From: Sulfolobales archaeon
GTDB taxonomy: Archaea > Thermoproteota > Thermoprotei_A > Sulfolobales > NBVN01
Assembly (NCBI GenBank): GCA_026419835.1
Contig: JAOAKQ010000003.1
Location: 187,237-238,239, forward strand
Direction: 5' to 3'
DNA length: 51,003 nucleotides
Position numbers and translations under genes: made by a program. The first letter of the stretch is position 1. Each line of letters starts with the position of its first letter. The notes under the pieces were generated by a model that was given only the letters and a program-made list of their open reading frames with translations, was not told where the DNA came from and made no database searches. Below, one piece after another: positions 7,701 to 16,903 of the stretch.

Positions 7701-8907
7701 CTAATCTCCATCTATTCATAACGTTCCTACTTATAGCTATCTTCATACCTTTCCAAACTATTACCGGCTTATCAACGAGTTCCAGCTCGAACCAATCACT
7801 GGATAGCCTCCTAACTACCGCCATAGCTATGGCGGTTCCTGCGGTAATTATGATTCTCTCACCAACTCTCATCGGCGGAACCTTCTGTAGTTCTTTAGTT
7901 CCAACAACTCTTTCAAATAGCTTGTAGTCAGCGGTAAAGTGAGTCCTCGGCTGAGGTAAGTAACCTGCGAGACCTACGACAGAACCCACGAGTTTATCCG
8001 CCTTAGTTAGAGAAGGATCTAGCTGAGTTCCTACAGCTACTAATCCTCCCGGCATAGCCTCTCTATATGTTTTATCGCCGAATCTAATGCTCTCGACCCT
8101 AGTGTAGAGCTTTCTATAGACTGCCTTCCCATTCTCTACGACTCTAACACCAGGACTTATCTCGATTTCATCGCCAATCTTGAAGACTCCCTTAATTACG
8201 GACCCACCTACAACACCACCTACTAGTCTATCTGGAGGCGTCCCAGGTTTGTTGACGTCGAAAGACCTCGCAATAAACATCATCGGCTTAGCGGATAAGT
8301 CTCTCTCCGGAGTTTTAAAGTAGTGTTCTATTGCCGATAGAAGCACATCTATGTTGACTCCGTGAAGAGCGCTTACGGGAATTACCGGCGCGTTTTCAGC
8401 GAACGTACCAGCAAGAAAAGCTCTAATTTCTTCGTAATTCTTTTTCGCCCGCTCCCTAGTTACTACATCTACTTTATTCTGAACTACGATAACGTTCTTA
8501 ACGCCAATAATTTCTAGGGCCATGAAGTGCTCTCTCGTCTGAGGTTGTGGGCATGGTTCGTTAGCGGCTATCACTAGGAGAGCGCTATCCATTATAGCCG
8601 CACCCGAGAGCATGTTCGCCATTAGCACTTCGTGACCCGGAGAATCTACAAAGGATACGCTTCTCCTATACATAGGGTTCGAGCAGTCTATGGGGTCCGT
8701 AGTGTATCTTTCATAAACCGGTCTATCTAGGCATTCGTAGATATCTGTATCAGCGTAGCCCAGCTTTATCGTCATAGACCTCAGCAGCTCTTCCGAGTGC
8801 TTCGACGTCCAGATCCCGGTTATAGCCTGCACTAAGGTGGTCTTACCGTGGTCTACGTGACCAACAACACCGATATTCATCTCGGGCTGCTTCAGCGCTC
8901 GCTCCAT
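7675..8907 (-). CDS. eif2g: Translation initiation factor aIF2, gamma subunit
   Basis: The 410-residue GTPase delivers initiator Met-tRNA to the small ribosomal subunit as part of the aIF2 heterotrimer. All G motifs are present: GHVDHGKT (16-23), DSPGH (88-92) and NKVD (144-147), followed by the two beta-barrel domains with the VGGVVGGSV segment. The zinc-knuckle insert, which has four cysteines in many homologues, keeps only two here (C59 and C75). The ATG is 3 bases after the FKBP stop, and the gene overlaps the downstream PIN gene. Confidence 0.97.
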   Translation of the reverse strand: MERALKQPEMNIGVVGHVDHGKTTLVQAITGIWTSKHSEELLRSMTIKLGYADTDIYECLDRPVYERYTTDPIDCSNPMYRRSVSFVDSPGHEVLMANMLSGAAIMDSALLVIAANEPCPQPQTREHFMALEIIGVKNVIVVQNKVDVVTRERAKKNYEEIRAFLAGTFAENAPVIPVSALHGVNIDVLLSAIEHYFKTPERDLSAKPMMFIARSFDVNKPGTPPDRLVGGVVGGSVIKGVFKIGDEIEISPGVRVVENGKAVYRKLYTRVESIRFGDKTYREAMPGGLVAVGTQLDPSLTKADKLVGSVVGLAGYLPQPRTHFTADYKLFERVVGTKELQKVPPMRVGERIIITAGTAIAMAVVRRLSSDWFELELVDKPVIVWKGMKIAISRNVMNRWRLVGWGVVRD

Positions 8908-8910
8908 AGA

Positions 8911-9621
8911 TCACCCTCTTAGTTCATCGATAGTAAACCTATCTAAGAACACTACTTCCTTAACTTCCTTAACGTTTTTAAGTATGTCGTATGCAATGAG
9001 GGTCTTTGCGTACTGAATTTCTCTTCCAACTCTAAACTCCCTAGGAAGCTCAACGACGACTCTACCGCGCTCTTTCTCTATGTCGACTCCGATATTATCT
9101 ACCTTAGCTCCTCTAAGTCTTCTCTTAACTAAGTACTTCACTATTTCCACGGGGTCTTCGAGAACTTTAATTACGCGCATCTTCAACTTCAGGACTTTCC
9201 CGGCGAGTTGGTGGTTAAAATCTACTATAACCCTCCCACCTTCGACGGCTAGGATTCTTCCGACGTCGCCGTTAATCCTGACTTCCCTACCTACCTCAGG
9301 TCTGAGATTCTGTTTTTCAAATATTCTCCTAGGGAACGTCTTAACCTTAGCTGGATCTCGGAAGCCGTATCCCTTCTCCGGGGGGATCTCGAACTCTCTC
9401 TCAACCCCGACTTCACACTTCTCTAGAGACTCCTCGAAACCTGGAAAAAACCTTCCCTCACCAACAACTACTACTTCGGGTTCGTAAACTGCTTCACTAA
9501 CGTACTTCCTATAGAGCTTAGCTTCAGCTTCCGATGTGGTATCTATGAGTTCTCCAGTATCTTTAGCGAACAGTGAGTACTCGACGATAGCTACACGACC
9601 TTTTTCTACCACGAGCCACAC
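8911..9621 (-). CDS. FKBP-type peptidyl-prolyl isomerase (SlyD-like)
   Basis: This 236-residue protein is a long archaeal FKBP: an FKBP half domain (EYSLFAKDTGELIDTT), the inserted chaperone flap with GYGFRDPAKV, and the closing VDFNHQLAGKVL strand. A C-terminal extension of about 80 residues follows, as in archaeal long-type FKBPs. It helps proline isomerisation and folding in the cytosol. A GTG at 9621 is taken as start; a TATA-like CTTTTAAG stands about 25-35 bases upstream on the minus strand. It heads the FKBP/aIF2-gamma/PIN operon. Confidence 0.92.
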   Translation of the reverse strand: MWLVVEKGRVAIVEYSLFAKDTGELIDTTSEAEAKLYRKYVSEAVYEPEVVVVGEGRFFPGFEESLEKCEVGVEREFEIPPEKGYGFRDPAKVKTFPRRIFEKQNLRPEVGREVRINGDVGRILAVEGGRVIVDFNHQLAGKVLKLKMRVIKVLEDPVEIVKYLVKRRLRGAKVDNIGVDIEKERGRVVVELPREFRVGREIQYAKTLIAYDILKNVKEVKEVVFLDRFTIDELRG

Positions 9622-9792
9622 CCGTAGCTTACTTAGCTAGCTCCACCTTAAAAGTGACCGCGTACTTCTAATTAAGCATGTAGGTACGCGCAAGACTGCA
9701 TGAAGTGCTCGAGCTCTCAGTGCGGAACTAAAGTTTTGAAGAGGTAATAGACGTTCACCACAGAAAGCCAGCGGAATCTTGTATCAACGTAG
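9622..9792. other. Intergenic region between FKBP gene and tRNA-Ser
   Basis: Contains the minus-strand TATA-like element for the FKBP gene (about 9646-9655). The remaining 110 bases show no reading frame or RNA gene that I can support. Confidence 0.5.
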
Positions 9793-9899
9793 CGCCGGGG
9801 GCGGGATTCGAACCCGCGTGGGGTTTAACCCCAGTGGGTCTCACATCACATACCGCCGGAACTCGAGCCCACCGCCTTGGACCGCTCGGCCACCCCGGC
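9793..9899 (-). tRNA. tRNA-Ser(CGA) with a 22-base intron
   Basis: On the minus strand a class II tRNA folds with acceptor GCCGGGG/CCCCGGC, discriminator G at 9793, a D arm, a long variable arm (TGGGGTTAAACCCCA) and T arm GCGGG-TTCGAAT-CCCGC. The anticodon stem GTGGG/CCCAC closes a 7-base loop CTCGAGA only if 22 bases (about 9840-9861) are removed after position 37. That gives anticodon CGA, for UCG serine codons. CCA is not encoded. The intron edges are ambiguous by up to two bases because of a repeated AG; the bulge-helix-bulge fold was not tested. Confidence 0.9.
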
Positions 9900-9920
9900 C
9901 GATACTAATACGACTAGAGG

Positions 9921-9928
9921 ATTTATAG
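9921..9928 (-). promoter_or_regulatory. TATA box for tRNA-Ser
   Basis: On the minus strand CTATAAAT is centred about 25 bases upstream of the tRNA 5' end, the normal archaeal spacing for a tRNA promoter. Confidence 0.6.
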
Positions 9929-10069
9929 ACTTTAGTTCGAGTTCAGGATGCTGCGCAGAACTCCGTTTCAAAACCTCTTCGACCTTCGCTGGACGCTAAG
10001 CCGCGCTGAGATCTCGTAGGAGATGGGAGTTTACTTACTTAAGTTCGCACGGGATACTTCCACCGCGCA

Positions 10070-10933
10070 CTAGTTTAACGTAGACGTAGAGTGGCCCGAC
10101 GCCGCTTCTGAAACCTTAGATTCTACTGTCTTTATAAGGTTGACTCCAGTCTTTAGTGCGATGTCTAGAGCCGCTAGTACTTCGGCTTCAGCTAATCCCC
10201 CACTCCCGGATTTTTGAATACCGGCAATTCTACCGTCATCAGATACAGCGATTACTAACTTGGTTTCAACGACACTTTCTTCGTCGAGGTCCGGGTCAAC
10301 GAATAGTACGTTCTCAGTTCTAGCTACCGTAACGGTAACCACCTTGTTGTTTATTGGAAGAGGAGATACCCTAACGCTTCTATCGACTCTAACGTTACCG
10401 AGTTCATCTACCTCAACTTTAGGTAGTGTTGTATTTAGTAGTGCGGTGAGGGTAGCTATTGATGAAGCATCTACGAGGTTTCCATCGTGGTCTAGAACGT
10501 ATATATCTACGTAAACAACCCACACTTTTCTTCCTGGAACTATAGCTAGCTTACTCATATCTACTACCTTCAGCTCCCTCAGAGCTCTATCTATGACTCT
10601 AGCTAACTCGATAGCGTTCTCATCGGGCGGTCCCGGCTCGAATGTTGGAGATGCCGTCGGCATGAACTCTGCGTTCACTACTAGAGCGCCCTCACTAGGA
10701 GCATCCGGATATGGACTTCCAACCTCTAGCTTAACTCCAGCTACAACTACTGTGTTACCAAGTCTTACGAGTGCGGAACCATCCGCGTTCTGAACGTAGC
10801 CTACGACAATATCTGTAGGTCTGTAATCAGTTAAAGTCCGACCAGAGCTTCTAACACCTCTCTTAAGCATGTTCGCTATGGTATTTGCCTTAAGCCTGGG
10901 AGTGATAACTGCGGGAGATGGTGTGTGTGACAT
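10070..10933 (-). CDS. rrp42: Exosome complex component Rrp42
   Basis: This 287-residue RNase PH-fold protein is the non-catalytic ring partner of Rrp41 in the archaeal exosome, which trims and tails RNA from the 3' end. Family segments include GYVQNADGSALVRLGNTVVV near the N-terminus and FMPTASPTFEPGPPDENAIELARV. Its ATG shares one base with the rrp41 stop (TAATG), so the two are translationally coupled, as the Rrp41-Rrp42 heterodimer would require. It is the last gene of the psmA-SBDS-rrp4-rrp41-rrp42 run. Confidence 0.95.
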   Translation of the reverse strand: MSHTPSPAVITPRLKANTIANMLKRGVRSSGRTLTDYRPTDIVVGYVQNADGSALVRLGNTVVVAGVKLEVGSPYPDAPSEGALVVNAEFMPTASPTFEPGPPDENAIELARVIDRALRELKVVDMSKLAIVPGRKVWVVYVDIYVLDHDGNLVDASSIATLTALLNTTLPKVEVDELGNVRVDRSVRVSPLPINNKVVTVTVARTENVLFVDPDLDEESVVETKLVIAVSDDGRIAGIQKSGSGGLAEAEVLAALDIALKTGVNLIKTVESKVSEAASGHSTSTLN

Positions 10934-11658
10934 TACTCCTCCACCTTTACCTTCATGTACCTATCTCTAAGAGCTTCTCTAGCCTTCTCGTATATCTGAG
11001 TAGCTCCCTTAAGAGCTAGCTTGAGAGCCTCTCTGAATTCTTCTCTAGTTAGTACACCATTTAACTGAAGAAGAGTCATCAACCCGATCGACGGTGCTAC
11101 GGCAACAGGCATGTCGGCTTCACCATACATATCTTCAACTTCATCGATATCTAGTACCAACACACCGCCAACCTTTCCTACAGCAACGGCAACTACCAGG
11201 TCCCTCATAGGTACACCGGCGTCAGCTAGAGCTAGAGAAGCTGCCGTTACAGCGGCAGTTCTAGTACCTCCATCAGCATTTATAACCTCTACGAAAACAT
11301 CGATCGCGGTTCTCGGAAATACCTCAGACATAACGACGGGTTCGATAGCTTCTCTTACAACTTTAGATAGCTCAATCTCTCTTCTCGAAGGAGCTGGTGA
11401 TTTCCTTTCGTGAGTCGAGAAGGACAGCATGTGGTAGCGACACCTAATGATAGCTCTATCCGGCAGCAGCATGTGTCTCTGGGGTATTTCTCTCGGTCCG
11501 TGAACGGCTGCGAGGACCTTAGTTCTTCCGTACTCAACTAGCGCCGAACCTGAAGCCTTGTTTAAAACACCAATGGATACTCTGATAGGTCTCAGCTCGT
11601 CCGGTCTCCGACCGTCGTGCCTCAGTCCATCCTCTCTAATCAGCCTTGGTCTCTCCAC
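10933..11658 (-). CDS. rrp41: Exosome complex exonuclease Rrp41
   Basis: The 241-residue protein is the catalytic phosphorolytic subunit of the exosome ring, degrading RNA 3'-to-5' with phosphate. It keeps the RNase PH-type active-site region [17 protein letters not shown] (about 170-186), including the catalytic aspartate D182, and the basic substrate loop [14 protein letters not shown]. The start lies 23 bases inside the end of rrp4, and the stop is fused to the rrp42 start. Confidence 0.96.
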   Translation of the reverse strand: MERPRLIREDGLRHDGRRPDELRPIRVSIGVLNKASGSALVEYGRTKVLAAVHGPREIPQRHMLLPDRAIIRCRYHMLSFSTHERKSPAPSRREIELSKVVREAIEPVVMSEVFPRTAIDVFVEVINADGGTRTAAVTAASLALADAGVPMRDLVVAVAVGKVGGVLVLDIDEVEDMYGEADMPVAVAPSIGLMTLLQLNGVLTREEFREALKLALKGATQIYEKAREALRDRYMKVKVEE

Positions 11659-12370
11659 CTATTAAACCCCTCTTAACTTTTTCTCGTATTATAAACTCTT
11701 TGACTCTATCCGTTAAACCGGGAATGTGGGCTTCTCGCTCTATCTTAAGTATAGCCATAACCAGTACTTCCTCCAGCTCCCTGCTCGGACAGTTAATTAG
11801 GATCCTCCCGTTTCTCGCAACGGTTACCTCACACCCAGTTTCGTTCGTCAGGATTTGGTACATAGACCCCCTACGACCTATTACTCTCGCAACTTTCACT
11901 GGACTTATTTCTACGATGGTACCCCGAACTACCTTACCCAGACCCTTACCTTTCGTAGTTACTATTGGACCCCGGTTTCTATCGAAAGCTTCTACCCTAG
12001 CTAGCACGGTATCTCCGGGAGTGAGATACTTGTTTAAGTCCTCTCTAGCTGGATTAATAGGTCTCCCCAGAAAATCTACGGCGTATAGTGTTGCTGTAAA
12101 CGGCGCTCTAATATCTAGCTCCCAGGATGTAAGACCTGTATCAACTACGTAGCCGATAACGATATCTTCCGGTTGCGGTATGTAGCATCCTTCGAGAGGT
12201 ATCACACTTATCTCTCTAGACTCGCTATCTATCTGCGCTAAGCCAACAATCGTAGCTACGTACTTCCTATCGACTCTAACTACATAGTTAGGTGTAGATA
12301 TCTTGTAGTCGCCTTCAGCAATTACCTCCCCGGGAACGACGAGAACTCTCTGAACTTCCTGAGACTGCAT
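11636..12370 (-). CDS. rrp4: Exosome RNA-binding cap protein Rrp4
   Basis: This 244-residue cap subunit recruits RNA to the Rrp41/Rrp42 ring. It has an N-terminal domain ([13 protein letters not shown]), a central S1 domain (about 70-145) and a KH domain with the loop [11 protein letters not shown] (about 165-180). Its ATG overlaps the SBDS stop by one base (TAATG). Confidence 0.95.
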   Translation of the reverse strand: MQSQEVQRVLVVPGEVIAEGDYKISTPNYVVRVDRKYVATIVGLAQIDSESREISVIPLEGCYIPQPEDIVIGYVVDTGLTSWELDIRAPFTATLYAVDFLGRPINPAREDLNKYLTPGDTVLARVEAFDRNRGPIVTTKGKGLGKVVRGTIVEISPVKVARVIGRRGSMYQILTNETGCEVTVARNGRILINCPSRELEEVLVMAILKIEREAHIPGLTDRVKEFIIREKVKRGLIGGETKAD

Positions 12371-13068
12371 TAGAACACCTCGATCTTGACTTCAGCCTGG
12401 CCTTTAGTAACCTTGTTTATCTTATCTATGACTTCGTACTGAAGACCTGCCGGTACTTCAAACTCGAGCTTGAAACTGCCGTCCTTCCCCCAGTCCTCCG
12501 ATTTAACCTCCCCAAGTCTCTTCAGATCTTGAGCTACTCTAGCGGCAATATCCGGCGGGACTTTAACTGAGAACTTAGCTCTAGCTATTCTAATAGGGAG
12601 TATTCTCGATATCGCTTTAACCACGGCCGCTGCCTGCTCTTCAACACCTCTGTACAGGTCTATGGAGACTCTAGCCTCCTCCATAGCTTTCTCAATTCTC
12701 TGAGGAGGTATCGGTGTCTTAGTCTTCGGATCTACCGCTGAGCGAGCTATGTAGTTAACCACCTGCTTTCTCTTACTTTCGAGCATTCTTCTTCTCTGCT
12801 CTGTAGTAAGCTGCAGCTCGCCCTTCTTAATCACGACATCCGCAATTGTCTTAACGTCTTCAGTACCGAAAACTCTTACTAATTCTTCCGGAGAAGCCTT
12901 ATCCCCCCTTCTAGCATCCTTGTAGATGTAGTCCCCCTTCAGAACTTCATCTAGGTCTACCTTTCTACCCTCCCTGTACTCTAGAGCTCTATCTGGATCG
13001 ACTAGAATCTCGAACTTATGACCCCTAACTTCATATCTAGCAATAACATACTCCCGACTCTTACTCAT
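12370..13068 (-). CDS. Ribosome maturation protein SBDS
   Basis: The 232-residue protein has the full archaeal SBDS three-domain layout. Domain I contains YEVRGHKFEILVDPD and is followed by the helical domain II (EQRRRMLESKRKQVVNYI) and a C-terminal ferredoxin-like domain III. SBDS works with the EF-2-like GTPase in releasing aIF6 from the large subunit; in archaea its gene travels with the exosome genes. The ATG overlaps the psmA stop (ATGA). Confidence 0.96.
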   Translation of the reverse strand: MSKSREYVIARYEVRGHKFEILVDPDRALEYREGRKVDLDEVLKGDYIYKDARRGDKASPEELVRVFGTEDVKTIADVVIKKGELQLTTEQRRRMLESKRKQVVNYIARSAVDPKTKTPIPPQRIEKAMEEARVSIDLYRGVEEQAAAVVKAISRILPIRIARAKFSVKVPPDIAARVAQDLKRLGEVKSEDWGKDGSFKLEFEVPAGLQYEVIDKINKVTKGQAEVKIEVF

Positions 13069-13796
13069 CTATCTACACCAGCTTCTAAGATGGCGGACTT
13101 TATCTCCTCGATCGTGAGCTTTCTAAAAACGGCTTCTTTAGTGTCTATGTAGCCAATCTCGACGTAGTAGGGGTCTAGAGGACCTTCACTACTCGACCTT
13201 AGAGCGCGGAGAGCTAGCAGGATCTGCTCTCTCGTACTCATTCTCTCGTCGTAGTTCTTCTCGAGCTGTTGAGTCGCAGTCTGCTCCCCCATTCCTACAG
13301 CAAGAGCTTGATACCCGAAGTAGTAGCCGTTTATCTCCGTTCTAAATAGTCTCACACCCCTCCTATCTACTCCAAGAAATATCAGGGAAACTCCGAAGGG
13401 TCTTACACCTGCGTGCTGTGTGTACAACTGCTTTACATCGCATATGTACCTCGTTAGTAGCTCGACGTCGATCTGCTCATCGTACACGAACCTATAGTTC
13501 ATCGCTACTTGTCTAGCGTAGTCTATGAGAACCCTTCCATCAGCCGCTAACCCAGCGAACGAGGCACCTATGTGAGTATCTATAACATACACTTTTTCAA
13601 CGGACCTCATATCTATTAGCGGAGCTATCTTCCTCTTCTCAGCTACGATCACACCACCCTTATCGGTCTTTATAGCTACAGTAGTCCAACCCTTTCTTAT
13701 GTTCTCAGATGCGTACTCAACTTGGTACAGCTTTCCATCAGGTGAAAACACGGTGATAGCTCTATCGTATCCCAAAGCTGGCGGTCCGAATGCCAT
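13065..13796 (-). CDS. psmA: Proteasome alpha subunit
   Basis: At 243 residues this is a standard archaeal 20S proteasome alpha subunit, which forms the outer rings that gate the degradation chamber. The alpha signature YDRAITVFSPDGKLYQVEYA (10-29) is complete, and it lacks the beta-type N-terminal threonine. It heads the five-gene run with SBDS and the exosome subunits. The ATG at 13796 follows a GGTGTAGTGGG purine stretch. Confidence 0.97.
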   Translation of the reverse strand: MAFGPPALGYDRAITVFSPDGKLYQVEYASENIRKGWTTVAIKTDKGGVIVAEKRKIAPLIDMRSVEKVYVIDTHIGASFAGLAADGRVLIDYARQVAMNYRFVYDEQIDVELLTRYICDVKQLYTQHAGVRPFGVSLIFLGVDRRGVRLFRTEINGYYFGYQALAVGMGEQTATQQLEKNYDERMSTREQILLALRALRSSSEGPLDPYYVEIGYIDTKEAVFRKLTIEEIKSAILEAGVDR

Positions 13797-13830
13797 TTCC
13801 CACTACACCAGAGTACATATGTCACACACT

Positions 13831-13839
13831 GTAAATAAA
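13831..13839 (-). promoter_or_regulatory. TATA box for the psmA-SBDS-exosome operon
   Basis: On the minus strand GTTTATTTA is centred about 39 bases upstream of the psmA ATG, leaving a leader of about 14 bases that contains a GGTG-type ribosome binding site. Confidence 0.5.
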
Positions 13840-13957
13840 CTAGTTCTCAGCGACCACTTCGATCACGGATACACAGATCCCGGCGCGTGCTCGATTAAAC
13901 ACTTCTTCGAAGAGGTAATGTAGAGAAAAAGTCCAGCTCGACCTAGTTAAGTAGCGC

Positions 13958-14665
13958 TTACGATATTCCTAGGTATAGCTTGGAGAACTCTCTATGGCTT
14001 AGTAGGTCTTGAGGATTACCTTCATATCGAACGACTCCGCTAACTAGTAGATACGCTCTCTCTGCGATTTGAAGGGCTCTAATAGCGTACTGCTCGACTA
14101 GTACTACAGTTAGCCTTAGCTGGTCTCTTAACTCAACCACTTTCTCTAAAACTTTCTTAACTAGTATTGGAGCTAGGTCGGTCGTTATCTCATCTAAGAG
14201 CATGGCTTTCGGTTCCTTCATCAATCCCATACCTATAGCTAGCATTCTTCTCTCCCCACCACTTAAAGTTCCGGCCCTCCTGTACCTGAAGCTCTTCAGT
14301 ACTGGAAACATTTCGTAGACCAGTGCTAATCTATCGAGAAACCTATCTCGATCGAGAAGGTATCCAGCGACTCTCAGATTCTCCTCAACTGTAAGATTGG
14401 AGAACACGTTACCCATCTGAGGCACGTACGATAACCCTAGCTTTGAGGTCTTATGCGGAGGCCACCCAGTTATGTCTTGATCTTGAAATAGTACTCTCCC
14501 ATCATGTATTGTGGCGAGACCCATGATACTGTTGAGTAGTGTGGTCTTACCAGCACCATTAGGTCCTACAACAACAGTTATACGTCCAGCATCCGCTGAG
14601 AAGTTCACGTTAAACAATACCTTCAGCTTCCCGTAGCCTGCGACTAAACCGCTAGTTCTAATCAC
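13958..14665 (-). CDS. livF: Branched-chain amino acid-type ABC transporter ATPase LivF
   Basis: This 235-residue ATPase has Walker A VGPNGAGKT, signature LSGGERRML and Walker B AMLLDEI, and the LivF-type opening SGLVAGYGKLKVLFNVN. It powers import together with LivG on the LivH/LivM permease. The GTG start shares a base with the livG stop (TAGTG), with a GGTGG ribosome site inside the livG end. The substrate may be an amino acid, amide or urea-like compound. Confidence 0.93.
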   Translation of the reverse strand: MIRTSGLVAGYGKLKVLFNVNFSADAGRITVVVGPNGAGKTTLLNSIMGLATIHDGRVLFQDQDITGWPPHKTSKLGLSYVPQMGNVFSNLTVEENLRVAGYLLDRDRFLDRLALVYEMFPVLKSFRYRRAGTLSGGERRMLAIGMGLMKEPKAMLLDEITTDLAPILVKKVLEKVVELRDQLRLTVVLVEQYAIRALQIAERAYLLVSGVVRYEGNPQDLLSHREFSKLYLGIS

Positions 14666-15444
14666 TACCGACCACCGATATATACCTCTACGACCTTCGG
14701 GTCATTAGCTACTTCATCGGGAGTTCCCATAGAGATTACGGAACCTCTATCCATAACGTAGACGTAGTCTGCGAAAGGTAGAGCTATGTCTATTCTATGC
14801 TCTATAACTAGGAACGTTATGTCAGTAGACCTAGCCAGACTTTGGACATGCTTAAAGATTTCGTGAGCGTGCGCTGGGTCCGTACCTCCTATTGGCTCAT
14901 CTAGAGCGACGAGCTTAGCACCAACAGCTAGGGCTCTCGCAATTTCCAACATCTTCAACTGACCGGCTCCCAGTTTATATGCCTCCCAATCCCAGTACTC
15001 CTCTAAACCGACCTTCTTCAGAATTTCAAACGCTTTCGCAACTCTATCTTCCTCATTCTTAACCCAGAGCCATCTAAATGGAGCTACTAGCGGGTTCTCA
15101 CCTCTCCCACCTAGAGCTGCCAGCACGTTCTCTAGCACAGTTAGAGCGAGAAATGGTTGGGGTATCTGAAACGTTCTGACGAACCCTAGCTTATACACTT
15201 TATGAGGAGGCCACCCAGTGATCTCCATTTTACTCTTCTCGCTGCCGGTTGGATTAAAGAACACTCTACCTTCGTCTGGCCTTAAAACCCCGGTGCACAC
15301 ATTTACGAAGGTAGTCTTACCAGCACCATTAGGTCCCATAAGCATGGTTATACTATTTCTTTTTATTTTAATATTCGCGTTGTTAACGGCCACCAAACCT
15401 CCAAACCTCTTTACCAAGTTAACCGTTTCAAGTATGTATGACAC
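14665..15444 (-). CDS. livG: Branched-chain amino acid-type ABC transporter ATPase LivG
   Basis: The 259-residue ATPase has Walker A MGPNGAGKT, a variant signature LGAGQLKMLEIARAL and Walker B LVALDEP, as in LivG proteins. The GTG start at 15444 follows a GGGTGTGGT stretch. An AT-rich GCTTAAACTTATG at about 15467-15480 could be its own promoter, although it also lies only 56 bases after livK and may be read from there. Confidence 0.93.
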   Translation of the reverse strand: MSYILETVNLVKRFGGLVAVNNANIKIKRNSITMLMGPNGAGKTTFVNVCTGVLRPDEGRVFFNPTGSEKSKMEITGWPPHKVYKLGFVRTFQIPQPFLALTVLENVLAALGGRGENPLVAPFRWLWVKNEEDRVAKAFEILKKVGLEEYWDWEAYKLGAGQLKMLEIARALAVGAKLVALDEPIGGTDPAHAHEIFKHVQSLARSTDITFLVIEHRIDIALPFADYVYVMDRGSVISMGTPDEVANDPKVVEVYIGGR

Positions 15445-15500
15445 GATACCACACCCATCAAGTAACTCATAAGTTTAAGCTAGAAAAAGGTGACTTGAAA

Positions 15501-16823
15501 TTACGAGAAGAATTCTATTGTCTCGGTTAAACCTCTGTATATTCCGATAACCTTCCATTCGTATCTATCGCCAATTCTCACTATAGCCCATATGTCGTAG
15601 TCACCGATAGACCTATCGCCGTTCTTGTCCAGCTCTATATAGCCAGAAGCACCTAGGTACTTATTTAGGACAGAGGGTAGAAGCCCCATGACCTTCACAG
15701 CATCGTAAGTATTCACAGCATCGAGAGCTAGAGCTATAGTCCAGGCAATATCGTACACGAAATAGGTGTAGCCCATAGGTTCCATTCCTAGCTTAGCTTT
15801 AATTTCCCTCCTAATCTTCTCACCGTGAGGCGAGACACCAGGTGAGGGCATAGTGTTAAAGAACTCTACCTTAACAACCATATCCGCTATTGCTGGGTCT
15901 CTGAGAGGTTCGATCGCAGCCGTACCGTCGGAACCCATCCACTTTACTTCTCGTAGGATTGGGTACGCCTTTGCCGCTGCGAAGATCGCGGCGGCTTCTT
16001 CAAAGCTCGCTAGAAATATACCGACCTTATCCTTACCGTACGCAGCAGCAGCTCTAGATACAGCGTCGTTAAGTCTAGCAGCTTCAACGGAGAATTCTTT
16101 CGCTTTCGGGTCGTACCTGATCGCGTCAGCCTCTAAGACACCGCATCTCTCACCACTAGCTCTACATATCTCTTTAAAGTAGTCCGTGGTATACTTAGAC
16201 AGGCCGTCACCCCAGGTATCGCCCCTCCATACCGGTATAACCCATCGAATTCCGCGGAGCCACATTATCTTAGCTATAGCCTTACCCTGGTAGATATCGT
16301 TCAGAGTGTACCTCAGAGCCATGTCCTCTAGTGCTAGTGCTGGAGATGTCGACGACGGCGAGATTATCAGTATCTTATTCGCATTACAGTAGCCGAGAGC
16401 TTCCGAAAGCTCAGCACTAGAAGCACCCCCTATGAATATCTTTATACCGGCTCCGTGTAGAGCCATCAACTTATCTAGGTGAGTTTTGGGGTCTGTAGCG
16501 GTATCTTCAAAGACAAACTTTATTCTCCAAGGTCTTCCCAGTGCTGCGAGGTATTCGTTGATCTCCTTCTCAGCTAGCTCAATAATGACCCTATACTGGG
16601 CTCCGAATGTCGATAGAACGCCTGTCAGAGGTAGTAGAGCGCCTATTCTAACTTCACCAGTTAATCCAACCGGAGTGATCGTGACCGTTACTGGGGTTGT
16701 CACAGTAACTACTCTAGCGGGTGCGGTTCCCTGACCGACAACGAACCCAGCTACTACACCGAGAACCAGTAGAATCACCGCTAGCACATATGGTGTTTTA
16801 AGTAGTGTAGACATAGAGGTCAC
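15501..16823 (-). CDS. livK: Membrane-anchored ABC transporter substrate-binding protein (LivK-like)
   Basis: The 440-residue protein starts with a hydrophobic signal/anchor segment (about 10-31), then a Thr/Pro/Val stalk (TVTTPVTVTITP), then a type I periplasmic-binding fold opening with GEVRIGALLPLTGVLSTFG. No lipobox cysteine is seen, so it is probably held by the N-terminal helix outside the cell, the stalk being a likely O-glycosylation target. GTG at 16823 or ATG at 16814 may be the start. Divergent from livH across an 80-base promoter region; its ATPase genes follow it. Confidence 0.88.
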   Translation of the reverse strand: MTSMSTLLKTPYVLAVILLVLGVVAGFVVGQGTAPARVVTVTTPVTVTITPVGLTGEVRIGALLPLTGVLSTFGAQYRVIIELAEKEINEYLAALGRPWRIKFVFEDTATDPKTHLDKLMALHGAGIKIFIGGASSAELSEALGYCNANKILIISPSSTSPALALEDMALRYTLNDIYQGKAIAKIMWLRGIRWVIPVWRGDTWGDGLSKYTTDYFKEICRASGERCGVLEADAIRYDPKAKEFSVEAARLNDAVSRAAAAYGKDKVGIFLASFEEAAAIFAAAKAYPILREVKWMGSDGTAAIEPLRDPAIADMVVKVEFFNTMPSPGVSPHGEKIRREIKAKLGMEPMGYTYFVYDIAWTIALALDAVNTYDAVKVMGLLPSVLNKYLGASGYIELDKNGDRSIGDYDIWAIVRIGDRYEWKVIGIYRGLTETIEFFS

Positions 16824-16839
16824 TTCACAGCTAGATTGG

Positions 16840-16857
16840 TATAAAAGGTATTTAAGC
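16840..16857. promoter_or_regulatory. Overlapping divergent promoters of the liv genes
   Basis: TATAAAAG (16840-16847) suits livH on the plus strand. CTTAAATAC read on the minus strand (16849-16857) suits livK, leaving a leader of only about 5 bases. The two elements are adjacent, so one regulator could control both arms. Confidence 0.5.
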
Positions 16858-16903
16858 TTAATTTAGGTGAATTCACGTGTAGTTGCGGAGAGTGTGATTA
16901 GGC

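Noticed and set aside
9731-9745. Repeat of GAAGAGGTAAT near 9735 and 13908
   Set aside because: An 11-base match in two intergenic places with no further shared flanks; could be chance.
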